A DNA stretch of 64,000 nucleotides from Pleomorphomonas sp. PLEO (GCF_041320595.1 NZ_CP166625.1:592660-656659), one strand, 5' to 3'. Shown: positions 26,536 through 36,034, counted from the stretch's first letter. Numbers and translations: made by a program. Notes: generated by a model from the sequence alone, not told the origin.

Positions 26536-27260
26536 CTGATAGCTCCGGCGGCTGTCAGGCCGAGGGCACGGATGCGCCGACGCAGGATCTCGTTGCGCAT
26601 GGCGGCCAGATGCAGGGTGACGAGAAGACACGTAAAGGCCAGCGCCATGGCCGCGAGTGGCACCAGCATGGTGGCATCGATGGTCGGGCCGCCGATGCGG
26701 AACACCGAAGCGGGTTGGTGCAGCGTGTTCCACCAGTCGACAGAGAACTTGATGATCGGCAGGTTGACCGAGCCGACGAGGATCAGGATCGCAGCGGCGC
26801 GGGCGCCTCGGGTTGGATCCTCAATCGTGCGCCAGAGGGCGATGAGACCGAGATACATGATGAACAGCACCAGCACGGAGGTCAGGCGCGCGTCCCACTC
26901 CCAATAGGTGCCCCACATCGGCCGGCCCCACAGCGAACCGGTGACCAGCGCGAGGGCCGTAAACGTGGCGCCGATCGGCGCGGCGGCGCGAGCGGCGACG
27001 TCGGAGAGCGGGTGCCGCCAGACCAGTGTGCCGAGCGCCGAGACGGCCATGATCGAATAGGTCAGCATGGAGAGCCAGGCGGCCGGCACGTGAATGTACA
27101 TGATCCTGACCGTTTCACCCTGGAGGTAGTCGGCTGGTGAGCGAGCTACCAGCGCAAGGCCTCCGACGAACAGAACAACAGTCAGTCCGGCCAGCCAGGG
27201 AATCAGGCGGCCGGCAAACGCCAGAAAACGGGTAGGATTGGCCAGGTCGGCGAGGGACAT
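26532..27260 (-). CDS. ccmC: Heme transporter/handling protein CcmC
   Basis: Integral membrane protein that delivers heme to CcmE in system I cytochrome c maturation. The 242 aa protein has six predicted helices and the tryptophan-rich WWD heme-handling motif GTYWEWDARLTS (about 119-130), with conserved His in MYIHVPAAWLSM and the VDWWNTLHQPAS loop. I use the ATG at 27260; an in-frame start at 27347 would add 29 unlikely residues. ccmA and ccmB, usually immediately upstream, are not present here. Confidence 0.94.
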   Translation of the reverse strand: MSLADLANPTRFLAFAGRLIPWLAGLTVVLFVGGLALVARSPADYLQGETVRIMYIHVPAAWLSMLTYSIMAVSALGTLVWRHPLSDVAARAAAPIGATFTALALVTGSLWGRPMWGTYWEWDARLTSVLVLFIMYLGLIALWRTIEDPTRGARAAAILILVGSVNLPIIKFSVDWWNTLHQPASVFRIGGPTIDATMLVPLAAMALAFTCLLVTLHLAAMRNEILRRRIRALGLTAAGAIR

Positions 27261-27389
27261 GCTTGCCTCGGGGTGGGCGATAGGCGCCAGTCGCGGCTTC
27301 GACGTATTCCAGGCTGCACACATAGCGATTTCGTGGGCGGCCGGCAATCCGGGGCTGTCCGAGGAACAAACGTCGGTTCAGGGATACGG

Positions 27390-28427
27390 TCAGTCACCGA
27401 GCCCGGCAATGGCGCGGGCGAAATCGCGGGCGGCGAAGGGCTCGAGATCGTCGATGCCCTCGCCAACTCCGATGAAGTGCACTGGCAGGCCGAATTTCTC
27501 GGCGATGGCAACGAGAATACCGCCGCGCGCCGTACCGTCGAGCTTGGTCATGACCAAGCCGGTGACGCCGGCGGTGCGACCGAAGGCTTCCACTTGGGAA
27601 ACGGCATTCTGGCCGGTGGTGGCATCGAGGACCAGCAATACGTCGTGTGGTGCCGTGGGATCGATCTTGCGGAGAACGCGGACGACCTTCTCAAGTTCGG
27701 CCATCAGCTCCGCCTTGTTCTGCAAGCGACCGGCGGTGTCGATCATCAGGATGTCGATGCCTTCGGCTTTCGCCCGAGTCAGTGCGTCGAAGGCGAGACC
27801 GGCCGAATCAGCGCCGACTTCGCGGGCAACGATCGGCACATTCGCCCGTTCGGCCCATACTTTCAGCTGATCGATGGCGGCGGCGCGAAAGGTGTCACCG
27901 GCGGCCATCATGACTTTTTTGTCCTCGGCAACGAACTTCGAGGCGAGCTTGCCGATCGTGGTGGTTTTGCCGGAACCATTGACGCCGACCACGAGCACTA
28001 CATGGGGCGCCTTATCCGTCTTCAGCGTGAAGGGCACGGCGACCGGGGCGAGCACCTTCTCCACCTCGGCGGCAAGGATCGTTTTCACTTCCTCGTCGGT
28101 GATGTCTTTGCCATAGCGCTCGGCCGATAGCCGCTCGGCGATGGCCGACGCAACGGCGACGCCGAGGTCGGCCTGAATCAGCACGTCTTCCAGTTCTTCA
28201 AGCGTGTCGGCATCGAGCTTGCGCTTGGTGAAAATCGAGACGATGCCGCCGCTGAGCGCCTGCGAGGAGCGCGACATGCCACTCGTAAGTCGATGAAACC
28301 AGGACGGTCGATCAGCAACGGCCGGTGCGGCAACAACAGGCTCATTCAGTGATTCACGTGGATCGGGCGTTTCCCGCCCGCCACCGAACCAGCGGCCGAT
28401 GAGACCCGGCTTCTTGTCGTCCGACAT
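27390..28427 (-). CDS. ftsY: Signal recognition particle receptor FtsY
   Basis: SRP-type GTPase at the inner membrane that docks Ffh-ribosome complexes for co-translational membrane insertion. The 345 aa protein has a short variable N-terminal A region with a Trp/Arg-rich membrane-targeting start (residues 1-15), an N domain, and a G domain. Motifs are P-loop GVNGSGKT (148-155), DTAGRLQNK, TKLDGTARGG and the terminal GEGIDDLEPF. It lies 17 nt downstream of mtaB and 129 nt upstream of ccmC. Its partner ffh is 3.4 kb away on the other strand. Confidence 0.96.
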   Translation of the reverse strand: MSDDKKPGLIGRWFGGGRETPDPRESLNEPVVAAPAVADRPSWFHRLTSGMSRSSQALSGGIVSIFTKRKLDADTLEELEDVLIQADLGVAVASAIAERLSAERYGKDITDEEVKTILAAEVEKVLAPVAVPFTLKTDKAPHVVLVVGVNGSGKTTTIGKLASKFVAEDKKVMMAAGDTFRAAAIDQLKVWAERANVPIVAREVGADSAGLAFDALTRAKAEGIDILMIDTAGRLQNKAELMAELEKVVRVLRKIDPTAPHDVLLVLDATTGQNAVSQVEAFGRTAGVTGLVMTKLDGTARGGILVAIAEKFGLPVHFIGVGEGIDDLEPFAARDFARAIAGLGD

Positions 28428-28444
28428 GTCGTTGGTCCTTCGCC

Positions 28445-29701
28445 TCAGGCAGCCTTGGAAATGAGGGCACGGTCGGTGCGGCCGGTGACGATGGCCGGCA
28501 CGATTTCGCCGGGCGCGCCCCGGTCGATCTCGGTGAGCGTAAACTGTTCAGTGCGGCCGAGTCCGTTTTTCTCGACGAGCACCGCGTGATGGTGACCGGC
28601 CTCGCCGTCGAGGTGGGCACGAAAAGCGGCATCACCCTTCTCTCGCAACCTAGAGGCGCGTATCTTTATTTCGGCTCGCTCAACTTGTGTCATTCGCGCG
28701 GCGGGCGTGCCGGGGCGCGGTGAATAGGGGAAGACGTGCAGATGCGTGAGGCCGCAATCATCGACGATGGCAAGTGAGTTCTGGAACATCGCCTCGGTTT
28801 CAGTCGGGAAGCCGGCGATGATGTCGGCGCCGAACACCATGTCGGGACGAAGTCGCCGGGCTTCATCGCAGAAGCGGATGGCATCGGCCCGGAGATGGCG
28901 GCGCTTCATCCGCTTCAGGATCAGGTCGTCGCCATGCTGGAGCGATAGATGCATATGTGGCATCAGCCGCTCCTCCTCGGCGATCGCCGCCATCAGGTCC
29001 GGATCGGCCTCAATTGAGTCGATGGAGGAGATGCGGAGGCGAGACAGTTCCGGCACTTCCTTGAGGATGGAACGGGTGAGGCGACCGAGGCGAGGGTTGC
29101 CGGGCAGGTCATCGCCATATGAGGTAAGGTCGACGCCCGTCAGCACCACCTCGGCATAGCCGTTCTCGACGAGCCGGCGCACCTGGGCAACCACATCGCC
29201 CATCGGCACCGAGCGCGAATTACCGCGGCCGAAGGGAATAATACAGAAGGTGCAACGGTGGTCGCAGCCGTTCTGCACCTGGACAAAGGCACGGGTGCGG
29301 CCCTCGAAGCCATCGACGAGATGCAGCGCCGTTTCGCGCACGCTCATGATGTCGTTGACGCGGGTCTTTTCCTCGGCGGATACGCCGAAATCGGGGATCG
29401 CCTGATAAGCTGCTTCGGTGAGCTTGTCGGCATTGCCGACCACCAGATCGACCTCTGCCATGCCGGCGAACAGCTCGGGCGAGGTCTGGGCGGCGCAACC
29501 GGTGACGACGATGCGAGCGTCGGGGTTGGCGCGTCGGGCGCGGCGGATCGCCTGCTTTGCCTGCCGCACCGCCTCGCCGGTTACGGCGCAGGTGTTGACC
29601 AGCACGGCCTCCGAAAGGCCCGCTTCGGCCGCCTTCTGCCGCATCACTTCCGATTCCGCCGTGTTGAGGCGGCAGCCGAAGGTGATCACCTCGATCGCCA
29701 T
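28445..29701 (-). CDS. mtaB: tRNA t6A37 methylthiotransferase MtaB
   Basis: Radical-SAM enzyme converting N6-threonylcarbamoyladenosine to its 2-methylthio form at position 37 of ANN-decoding tRNAs. The 418 aa protein has an N-terminal UPF0004 domain with three cysteines (TFGCRLN, NTCAVTG, VTGCAAQ) for the auxiliary cluster, the radical-SAM triad CDHRCTFC (about 145-152) and a C-terminal TRAM-like region. The start at 29701 gives the normal MAIEVITFGC N-terminus; a codon at 29782 would add 27 unusual residues. It is followed closely by ftsY. Confidence 0.93.
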   Translation of the reverse strand: MAIEVITFGCRLNTAESEVMRQKAAEAGLSEAVLVNTCAVTGEAVRQAKQAIRRARRANPDARIVVTGCAAQTSPELFAGMAEVDLVVGNADKLTEAAYQAIPDFGVSAEEKTRVNDIMSVRETALHLVDGFEGRTRAFVQVQNGCDHRCTFCIIPFGRGNSRSVPMGDVVAQVRRLVENGYAEVVLTGVDLTSYGDDLPGNPRLGRLTRSILKEVPELSRLRISSIDSIEADPDLMAAIAEEERLMPHMHLSLQHGDDLILKRMKRRHLRADAIRFCDEARRLRPDMVFGADIIAGFPTETEAMFQNSLAIVDDCGLTHLHVFPYSPRPGTPAARMTQVERAEIKIRASRLREKGDAAFRAHLDGEAGHHHAVLVEKNGLGRTEQFTLTEIDRGAPGEIVPAIVTGRTDRALISKAA

Positions 29702-29788
29702 GCTTTCGTTCCGATGCTTGTGTTCAGACCGGCTATATGGCGGAAAGGCGCGGAAATTGCCAGAGCGGAAACCGCATCGCAAACTGAC

Positions 29789-30631
29789 TCAGGACGGCCG
29801 CCGGGCACGCAGGACATGCAGGCCGAAATCACCATCGCCGGTTGGGGGTTCACCCAGATAGCGTTCACGAAGCTCCTGAAGATCGAGATCCTCGACATCT
29901 GAAAGACCAAGAGCAGTGAGTTCGTTGACGAGTATGTTTGGCGTGGCGAGGCCAAGCCAGGGTTCGCCGGTACTGGCCGCTTTGGCCATCAACGCCTCTG
30001 TGACGGCGCGCCCCTTCGGGGCCTGGTCTTCCGGAGGCGTCGAATAGTCAAAGACGACTTCTGAAGCGGGGAGGCCGGCAATGAAGCCGAAAAGCGCCTG
30101 TCGCGTTTCCGCCGGAAGATAAATGACAACGCCGAGCATTTGGAAGAAGGTCGGCTCATCAGCGCGCCAGCCAGCCGCGGCAAGGGTTGAGGCAACGTCA
30201 TCCTCGCCGAATATCGTCGGCACCAGCGAAAGGCCGGCCGGCAGCCTGGGCCCGAAGCGCAACAGCCGACGATGCTTGTCGGCCTGGGTTGCCGGATGAT
30301 CGACTTCGAAGATCCGGAGGCCGGCCGCGCGGTAGGGATTGCGAAGGCCGAGGGTATCGAGGCCGGCGCCCAGTATCACCACTTGGCGACAGCCGCGCGT
30401 TACCGCCTCTGCCAGCGCGTCGTCGGCATACCGGCTGCGGGCAGCCATGAGGAAGCGCATTGTCCGATAGCCGGGCACGATAGGAAGACCCATCATCAGC
30501 GGGGCGCCCTCAGGTCCAAGCATATCCTCGGCGAACGGGTCGCGGAATACCCGGCCATCATCTTGTGTCTGATGCGCGGCCCGCAGGGCAGCGACGACCA
30601 GGGCTGTGTTGCTGGCAGTGCGGTGTTCCAT
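29789..30631 (-). CDS. Leucine carboxyl methyltransferase (LCM)-family SAM-dependent methyltransferase
   Basis: Class I methyltransferase of the LCM/PPM family, 280 aa. The N-terminal ARSRYADDALAEAV motif (about 63-76) precedes the SAM-binding VVILGAGLDTLGLR, and an acidic EVDHPATQADKH follows where motif II is expected. A late FFQMLGVVIYLPAE matches the LCM motif IV region. Bacterial members act on varied small molecules or polyketide precursors, so the substrate is unknown. It lies between dapF (27 nt upstream) and mtaB, with which it is probably co-transcribed. Confidence 0.83.
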   Translation of the reverse strand: MEHRTASNTALVVAALRAAHQTQDDGRVFRDPFAEDMLGPEGAPLMMGLPIVPGYRTMRFLMAARSRYADDALAEAVTRGCRQVVILGAGLDTLGLRNPYRAAGLRIFEVDHPATQADKHRRLLRFGPRLPAGLSLVPTIFGEDDVASTLAAAGWRADEPTFFQMLGVVIYLPAETRQALFGFIAGLPASEVVFDYSTPPEDQAPKGRAVTEALMAKAASTGEPWLGLATPNILVNELTALGLSDVEDLDLQELRERYLGEPPTGDGDFGLHVLRARRPS

Positions 30632-30658
30632 GTAACCGCCTCCATAAACTGAACCGCG

Positions 30659-31510
30659 TCAGGCGGCAGCTGGTGCGAAGATATCGTCCGACAGTAGGCC
30701 ACCATGTTCGAACTCGGTGGCGCCGGTCATCAGAATGCGGTTCTCGGCCGTCCAGTCGATGACAAGGTCGCCGCCGGGAAGCGTCACGCGCACCGTGCGT
30801 CCGGTGCGCCGGGTGCGGGCGGCCGACACAGCGGCGGCGCAGGCGGCGGAGCCGCAGGCGCGTGTCAAGCCGGCGCCGCGCTCCCACACCTTCAGCGTCA
30901 GCGCGTCGGACGCCGTGACGTGGGCGAGCGAGATGTTGGCGCGTTCGGGAAATATCGGGTGATTTTCCAGCATGGGGCCAATGGCGGCCAGATCGTAGGC
31001 TTCGACGTCGTCGACCCAGAAAATGGCGTGGGGATTGCCTATGTTGGCGACCGAGGGCGAATGCAGGATAGGTGCGTCGATCGGTCCGATCTGCAGTTCG
31101 ATGGCGCGGGTGTCGGCGAAGGGTTCGGCGAGCGGGATGTCGTTCCAGGCAAAGCGTGGCTCGCCCATATCGACGGTGACGAGGCCGCCCTCAGCCTGGG
31201 CGATGCACAGGATGCCGGCGCGCGACTCAACAAAGACGGGCGAGGGCGCGCCGGCCTCGAAGAGACGCGTGCCGACGCAGCGGGTGCCGTTGCCACAGGC
31301 AAAGCTCTCCGAACCGTCGATGTTGAAGATGCGCATGAAAGCAAGCGTGTCCGGCCGGCGCGGGGCATAGAGCACCATCAACTGGTCGAAGGGTTCCTGT
31401 GCGCCGATGGCGCGGGCGGCGTCGGCCGTCACGCTCTCCGGGCGGCCGCGCAGATCGAGCACGACGATCTCGTTGCCGATGCCGTTCATCTTGACGTAGG
31501 GAATACTCAT
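30659..31510 (-). CDS. dapF: Diaminopimelate epimerase
   Basis: PLP-independent epimerase converting LL- to meso-diaminopimelate for lysine and peptidoglycan synthesis. The 283 aa protein has the two catalytic cysteines in ACGNGTRC (about 72-79) and RACGSAACA (about 221-229), the start signature [15 protein letters not shown] and the central [12 protein letters not shown]. It is the first gene of the minus-strand run dapF-LCM-mtaB-ftsY and is divergent from ffh. Confidence 0.97.
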   Translation of the reverse strand: MSIPYVKMNGIGNEIVVLDLRGRPESVTADAARAIGAQEPFDQLMVLYAPRRPDTLAFMRIFNIDGSESFACGNGTRCVGTRLFEAGAPSPVFVESRAGILCIAQAEGGLVTVDMGEPRFAWNDIPLAEPFADTRAIELQIGPIDAPILHSPSVANIGNPHAIFWVDDVEAYDLAAIGPMLENHPIFPERANISLAHVTASDALTLKVWERGAGLTRACGSAACAAAVSAARTRRTGRTVRVTLPGGDLVIDWTAENRILMTGATEFEHGGLLSDDIFAPAAA

Positions 31511-31820
31511 CGCCGCTCTCTCATTTCTCTGCCATTCTTAGACGATTGGCGGCGACAGCGGAAGCGGCTGGTGATGCACGCGAAGCCACGAATACGGCGG
31601 ATGTCGCTGCCAAAACCTGGTTTTCCTTGACTTGGCGCCGCCTTGCCGCTAATGGCCCTCCATTCTCGTCCTGTTGCGACAGCCGAGCCGCCGACCGGGG
31701 CACGATCCCGGAGGTCAACATCCGCCAGCGCGTTGCGCCCGCGGATGCAAGCGGTGCTTGGGTTTCGTGGGGGTCGAGGCCATATGAGCGGTTCGAGAGA
31801 CCGTTCGACGAGGACCGCCG
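31511..31820. other. dapF-ffh divergent intergenic region
   Basis: 310 nt without a supported gene. A TTGACT at 31627-31632 followed 17 nt later by TAATGG (31650-31655) is a possible sigma-70-type promoter for ffh, though the -10 is weak. I looked for an SRP RNA signature here and did not see one. Confidence 0.35.
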
Positions 31821-33395
31821 ATGTTTGAAAGCCTTTCCGATCGCCTTGCCGGCATTTTCGACAAGCTCACCCGTCGCGGTGCGCTGTCGGAGGCCGACGT
31901 CGCGGAAGCCATGCGTGAGGTGCGGCGGGCCCTCCTTGAGGCCGATGTGGCGCTCGACGTCGTCAAGTCCTTTACTGACAAGGTGAAGAACCGCGCCGTT
32001 GGCGTCGACGTGGTCAAGTCGGTCACGCCTGGCCAGATGGTAGTCAAGATCGTCCACGACCAGCTCGTGGAGATGCTCGGCTCGGATGCCCAACCGATCG
32101 ACCTCGAGGCACCGGCTCCGGTGGCCATCCTGATGGTTGGTTTGCAGGGCTCGGGCAAGACGACGACGACGGCCAAGATTGCGCGGCGTCTCACTGAGCG
32201 TCAGCGCAAGAAGGTGCTGATGGCGTCCCTGGACACCCGGCGTCCGGCTGCCATGGAACAGTTGAAGATTCTCGGCGAGCAGAACGGTATCGACACGCTG
32301 CCGATCGTCGGCGGGCAATCGGCGCAGGAGATCGCGGCGCGGGCGATGATGGCCGCCCGGCTCGGCGGCTATGACGTGGTGCTGCTCGACACCGCTGGTC
32401 GCGTCACTGTTGACGACGCGCTGATGAACGAGGCGGCCGACGTCAAGCGCATCGCCCAGCCGCACGAAGTGCTGCTGGTTGCCGACGCGTTGACCGGTCA
32501 GGACGCCGTCAACACGGCGCGGGCCTTCGACGGACAGATTGGCATTACCGGCATCGTGCTGACGCGCGTCGACGGCGATGGTCGCGGTGGCGCGGCGCTC
32601 TCCATGCGCGCCGTCACCGGCAAACCGATCAAGTTGATGGGCGTCGGCGAAAAGGCCGATGCCCTCGAGGATTTCCACCCGCAGCGGGTGGCCGACCGCA
32701 TTCTCGGCATGGGCGACATCGTGGCGCTGGTCGAGAAGGCCGCTGCCAACATCGACGCCGAGAAGGCGGCCCGGATGGCCGCCAAGATGGGCAAGGGCGA
32801 GTTCGATATGAACGATCTCGCCGATCAGCTCGGGCAGATGCAGAAGCTCGGTGGCATGAGCGGTATCCTCGGCCTGATGCCTGGCATGGGCAAGATGAAG
32901 AACCAGCTCGCCGCGGCCGGTTTCGACGATCACCTCCTGAAGCGCCAGCTCGCCGTCATCCAGTCGATGAACAAGAAAGAGCGCGCCAAGCCTGCCGTCA
33001 TCGATGCCAAGCGCCGCAAGCGGATCGCCGCCGGTTCCGGCACTGACGTGTCCGACGTCAATAAGGTGCTGAAGATGCACCGGCAGATGGCCGACATGAT
33101 GAAGGCTATGGGCAAGCAGAAGGGCGGCCTGTTCGGTGGCCTTGGCAAGCTCGGTGCCATGATGGGCGGCGGCGGTATGCCCGACCCGTCCAAGATGGAT
33201 CCGGCCCAGCTCGAGAAGATGGCTCGCGACATGGGAATGGGCGGTGCGCTCGGCGGCAAGGGTGGTCTCCCGCCGGGGTTGCCAGGGGCGCTGCCGCCGG
33301 GCCTCTCTGGTCTGCCAGGTCTGCCAGGTCTGCCCGGCGGTCGCCTGCCGGGGTTGCCGGGTCTTCCCGGCCTGCCGAAGGGGCCAAAGAAATGA
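31821..33395 (+). CDS. ffh: Signal recognition particle GTPase Ffh (SRP54)
   Basis: Binds signal sequences at the ribosome and, with SRP RNA, targets membrane proteins to FtsY. The 524 aa protein has the N domain (1-95), G domain with P-loop GLQGSGKT (107-114), LDTAGRVTVDDALM and TRVDGDGRGG, and a methionine-rich M domain (about 320-460) with repeated Gly-Met stretches. The last 44 residues (481-524) are an unusual Leu-Pro-Gly repeat tail ending in KGPKK, encoded by a near-tandem 9-bp DNA repeat. It overlaps the chorismate mutase start by 4 nt and leads the rpsP-rimM-trmD-rplS group. Confidence 0.96.
   Translation: MFESLSDRLAGIFDKLTRRGALSEADVAEAMREVRRALLEADVALDVVKSFTDKVKNRAVGVDVVKSVTPGQMVVKIVHDQLVEMLGSDAQPIDLEAPAPVAILMVGLQGSGKTTTTAKIARRLTERQRKKVLMASLDTRRPAAMEQLKILGEQNGIDTLPIVGGQSAQEIAARAMMAARLGGYDVVLLDTAGRVTVDDALMNEAADVKRIAQPHEVLLVADALTGQDAVNTARAFDGQIGITGIVLTRVDGDGRGGAALSMRAVTGKPIKLMGVGEKADALEDFHPQRVADRILGMGDIVALVEKAAANIDAEKAARMAAKMGKGEFDMNDLADQLGQMQKLGGMSGILGLMPGMGKMKNQLAAAGFDDHLLKRQLAVIQSMNKKERAKPAVIDAKRRKRIAAGSGTDVSDVNKVLKMHRQMADMMKAMGKQKGGLFGGLGKLGAMMGGGGMPDPSKMDPAQLEKMARDMGMGGALGGKGGLPPGLPGALPPGLSGLPGLPGLPGGRLPGLPGLPGLPKGPKK
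33301..33386 (+). repeat. Short tandem-like repeat encoding Leu-Pro-Gly tail of Ffh
   Basis: Imperfect repeats of a 9-nt unit (such as GGTCTGCCA and variants) encode successive LPG triplets at the end of ffh. The unit length is in frame, so changes in copy number would lengthen or shorten the tail without a frameshift. Confidence 0.6.
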
Positions 33396-33685
33396 CGACG
33401 CTCGATCCGGTGATGGCCGAGCTCCTGGAACTGCGCGGCTCGATCGACAACATCGACGCGGCGCTGGTTCACCTTCTTGCGGAGCGCTTCAAGTGCACGC
33501 AGAAGGTAGGTCGGCTCAAAGCCGAGCACAGCCTGCCGCCGGCCGATCCCTCGCGAGAAAAAGTTCAGATCGAACGACTAAGGGCGCTTGCCGCCGATGC
33601 TCGGCTCGATCCTGATTTTGCTGAGAAATTCCTGAACTTCATCATCACGGAAGTGATCAGGCACCACGAGGCTCTTCGCCGATAG
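33392..33685 (+). CDS. Chorismate mutase (AroQ type)
   Basis: Converts chorismate to prephenate on the way to phenylalanine and tyrosine. The 97 aa all-helical protein has the AroQ pattern: an N-terminal helix with LRGSIDNIDAALVHLLAERF (Arg and Asp of the active site), KVGRLKAEH with the catalytic Lys, a reactive-loop region, and a C-terminal helix ending VIRHHEALR. It overlaps the ffh stop by 4 nt, a placement seen in many rhizobia. rpsP follows 57 nt later. Confidence 0.92.
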   Translation: MTTLDPVMAELLELRGSIDNIDAALVHLLAERFKCTQKVGRLKAEHSLPPADPSREKVQIERLRALAADARLDPDFAEKFLNFIITEVIRHHEALRR

Positions 33686-33742
33686 GCGGTGCCTCTCCCT
33701 AAACCAAGACAGTCAACCTCAAGAACAAGCTGGAGTAACCCG

Positions 33743-34102
33743 ATGTCCCTCAAGATCCGTCTCGCCCGTGGTGGCGCCAAGAAGCGTCCGCACTACTCGA
33801 TCGTCATCGCCGACGCCCGTTCGCCGCGCGACGGCCGCTTCATCGAAAAGATCGGCACCTTCGATCCGATGCTGGCCGACGACGTCGAGAACCGCGTCGT
33901 GCTCGACACCGACCGTGCCAAGTACTGGCTCGACCAGGGCGCTCAGCCGACCGATCGCGTGCTGCGCTTCCTCGACAAGGCCGGTCTCGCCAACCGTCCC
34001 GCCCGCAATAACCCGAACAAGGCCGAGCCGGGCGAGCGGGCCAAGGAACGCGCCACCGAGCGCGCCGAAAAGGCCGCCGCCGCCGAAGCTCCGACCGAGT
34101 GA
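33743..34102 (+). CDS. rpsP: 30S ribosomal protein S16
   Basis: Small-subunit assembly protein S16, 119 aa. The conserved core is residues 1-80 ([20 protein letters not shown], then [10 protein letters not shown] and [14 protein letters not shown]), followed by a 35 aa Lys/Glu/Ala-rich tail typical of alphaproteobacteria. The ATG at 33743 follows TGGAG at 33731-33735. It is followed by a strong intrinsic terminator before rimM. Confidence 0.97.
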   Translation: MSLKIRLARGGAKKRPHYSIVIADARSPRDGRFIEKIGTFDPMLADDVENRVVLDTDRAKYWLDQGAQPTDRVLRFLDKAGLANRPARNNPNKAEPGERAKERATERAEKAAAAEAPTE

Positions 34103-34127
34103 TCTCGGCCTGACATCATCCTATAAG

Positions 34128-34158
34128 GGACCGTCCCGCCCAGCGGGGCGGTCCTTTT
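34128..34158 (+). terminator. Intrinsic terminator between rpsP and rimM
   Basis: A 12-bp stem (34128-34139 with 34143-34154, one G-U pair) with a 3-nt loop is followed by TTTT. It would limit readthrough so that rpsP is expressed above rimM and trmD. Confidence 0.85.
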
Positions 34159-34178
34159 CGTTGCCGGAGACCCCCACA

Positions 34179-34724
34179 GTGGCCGAGCCGCAAAAGTCCA
34201 TCCTGATTGCCGAGATCGGTGCCGCGCATGGCGTGCGCGGCGAGGTTCGCGTCAAGGCGTATACCGCCGATCCGTTGGGCATCGCCGATTACGGTCCTCT
34301 GAATGACAGTCGGGGCGGCGTCTTCCGCGTGAAGTCGCTGAGGCATTTGAAGGATGACATGCTGGTCGTGGCTTTCGAGGGCGTGGCCGACCGCACCGCT
34401 GCCGAAAAGCTCACTCGCACCAAGCTTTATATCGATCGTTCGGCGCTGCCGCCGCCGGAGGAAGACGAGTTTTATCACGCCGACCTCGTGGGTCTTGCTG
34501 TCGAGACGACGGCCGGCGAGCCGGTTGGCACCGTGGTGGCGGTGGCCAACTTCGGGGCTGACGATCTCCTCGATGTACGCCGCCCGGATGGCGCCTCCGT
34601 CTATGTGCCGTTCACTCGCGCCGTCGTGCCCACCCTCGATTTTGTCGCCGGGAAGGCCATCATCGAGCCTCCGGAGGGTCTTCTTGAAGACGCTCGCGAA
34701 CCGGACGGGGAGGGGACGCCGTGA
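34179..34724 (+). CDS. rimM: 16S rRNA processing/maturation protein RimM
   Basis: Ribosome assembly factor that binds S19 and helps mature the 30S head, 181 aa. The N-terminal RimM domain has [20 protein letters not shown] (about 12-31) and the C-terminal PRC-barrel region begins near [12 protein letters not shown] and includes [11 protein letters not shown]. The start is GTG at 34179 with GGAGA upstream; the frame remains open further 5' but runs through rpsP. The stop overlaps the trmD GTG by 4 nt. Confidence 0.94.
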   Translation: MAEPQKSILIAEIGAAHGVRGEVRVKAYTADPLGIADYGPLNDSRGGVFRVKSLRHLKDDMLVVAFEGVADRTAAEKLTRTKLYIDRSALPPPEEDEFYHADLVGLAVETTAGEPVGTVVAVANFGADDLLDVRRPDGASVYVPFTRAVVPTLDFVAGKAIIEPPEGLLEDAREPDGEGTP

Positions 34725-35431
34725 CCGGCTTCGCGGCCGATGTGCTGACGCTTTATCCCGAGATGTTTCCCGGACCGCTGGGCGTCAGCCTTGCCGGCAG
34801 GGCGCTTGTCGAAGGGGGATGGTCGCTGACGGCGACGCAGATCCGTGACTTCGCCGAAGGCCGCCACCGCAATGTCGATGACACCCCAGCTGGCGGCGGC
34901 CCCGGCATGGTGATGCGTGCCGATGTGCTCGCCCGCGCCGTCGATGCGGTGTCCCCGCTGGACGATCTTCGCCCACGCCTGCTGATGACACCGCGCGGGG
35001 CACCGCTCAAACAGGCGCGTGTGCGAGAACTGGCCGCCGGTCCCGGCGTGGTTATTGTCTGCGGCCGCTTCGAGGGGGTCGACGAGCGGGTCATTGGCCG
35101 CCGTCAGCTCGAAGAGGTGTCTATTGGCGACTATGTTCTATCGGGCGGAGAGGTAGCGGCCATCGTGCTTCTTGATGCCGTGGTGCGGCTGCTGCCCGGC
35201 GTGATGGGGAACGAGCTCTCCGGCTTCACAGAAAGCTTCGAGGAAGGACTCCTCGAACACGCCCAATACACCCGTCCGCCGGTCTTTGAGGACGAGGCGA
35301 TCCCGCAGGTGCTGCTCTCTGGCGACCATGCGAAAGTGGATGCCTGGCGCCGCGCCGACGCCCAAAGGGTGACACGCGAGCGCCGACCCGACCTCTGGGC
35401 TGCGCATGGGCCGCGCGAAGGCCGGAAATGA
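34721..35431 (+). CDS. trmD: tRNA (guanine-N1)-methyltransferase TrmD
   Basis: Methylates G37 next to the anticodon, preventing +1 frameshifting. The 236 aa SPOUT-family protein has the conserved [13 protein letters not shown] (about 51-63), the trefoil-knot SAM site [12 protein letters not shown] (about 112-123) and [13 protein letters not shown]. It starts with GTG overlapping rimM. rplS follows 169 nt later, giving the standard rpsP-rimM-trmD-rplS order. Confidence 0.97.
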   Translation: MTGFAADVLTLYPEMFPGPLGVSLAGRALVEGGWSLTATQIRDFAEGRHRNVDDTPAGGGPGMVMRADVLARAVDAVSPLDDLRPRLLMTPRGAPLKQARVRELAAGPGVVIVCGRFEGVDERVIGRRQLEEVSIGDYVLSGGEVAAIVLLDAVVRLLPGVMGNELSGFTESFEEGLLEHAQYTRPPVFEDEAIPQVLLSGDHAKVDAWRRADAQRVTRERRPDLWAAHGPREGRK

Positions 35432-35600
35432 GCGCTTTGATGAGGCTTTTTGGCAAAGAATCTGGGCGCGAGTGGTCGACAAACCAATCCAGCTCGTGTA
35501 GGAACCCCGCCCATATAGTTGATTGACGTATCGCCCCTTCGTTCGATGTAACGATGTTTCGGGCGCTCTGGTCGGCTCAGGAAAAAGAAGGAATCCAAAG

Positions 35601-36005
35601 ATGAGCAAGATCATCCAGGAGCTCGAGGCCGAGCAGATGGCCGTCGTAAAGGCCCAGCGCGAGCTGCCCGAGTTCTCCCCAGGCGACACCGTTCGCGTCA
35701 ACGTGAAGGTCACCGAAGGCACCCGCACCCGCGTGCAGGCCTACGAGGGCGTCTGCATCGCCCGCAAGGGTGGCGGTCTCAACGAGAGCTTCACCGTCCG
35801 CAAGATTTCCTACGGCGAGGGCGTCGAGCGCGTCTTCCCGCTCTACTCGCCGATGATTGATTCGCTCGATGTGGTGCGCCGCGGTAGGGTCCGCCGGGCC
35901 AAGCTCTACTATCTGCGCGATCTGCGCGGCAAGGCGGCTCGTATCTTCGAGGCGACCAACTCCCGCGCCCGCAAGCTCAACGACGCTGCCAAGGCCGCCA
36001 AATGA
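35601..36005 (+). CDS. rplS: 50S ribosomal protein L19
   Basis: Large-subunit protein at the 30S-50S interface, 134 aa. The core has [32 protein letters not shown] and the [17 protein letters not shown] stretch, followed by a short basic C-terminal extension. The ATG at 35601 gives the normal [13 protein letters not shown]-terminus; an earlier in-frame codon at 35523 is not supported. A terminator follows 29 nt after the stop. Confidence 0.97.
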   Translation: MSKIIQELEAEQMAVVKAQRELPEFSPGDTVRVNVKVTEGTRTRVQAYEGVCIARKGGGLNESFTVRKISYGEGVERVFPLYSPMIDSLDVVRRGRVRRAKLYYLRDLRGKAARIFEATNSRARKLNDAAKAAK

Positions 36006-36034
36006 GTTCAGCCCAAGGCTGACTGATCGATCCG

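Noticed and set aside
28350..28365. parS-like palindrome inside ftsY
   Set aside because: It shares the central CACGTG but has four mismatches to the parS 16-mer and is 11 kb from the main pair.
31511..31820. SRP RNA gene near ffh
   Set aside because: I looked for the conserved SRP RNA loop sequence and did not find it in this spacer.
31521..33080. 519-codon open frame antisense to ffh
   Set aside because: It has no recognised domain and mirrors the codon pattern of ffh, which is certain.
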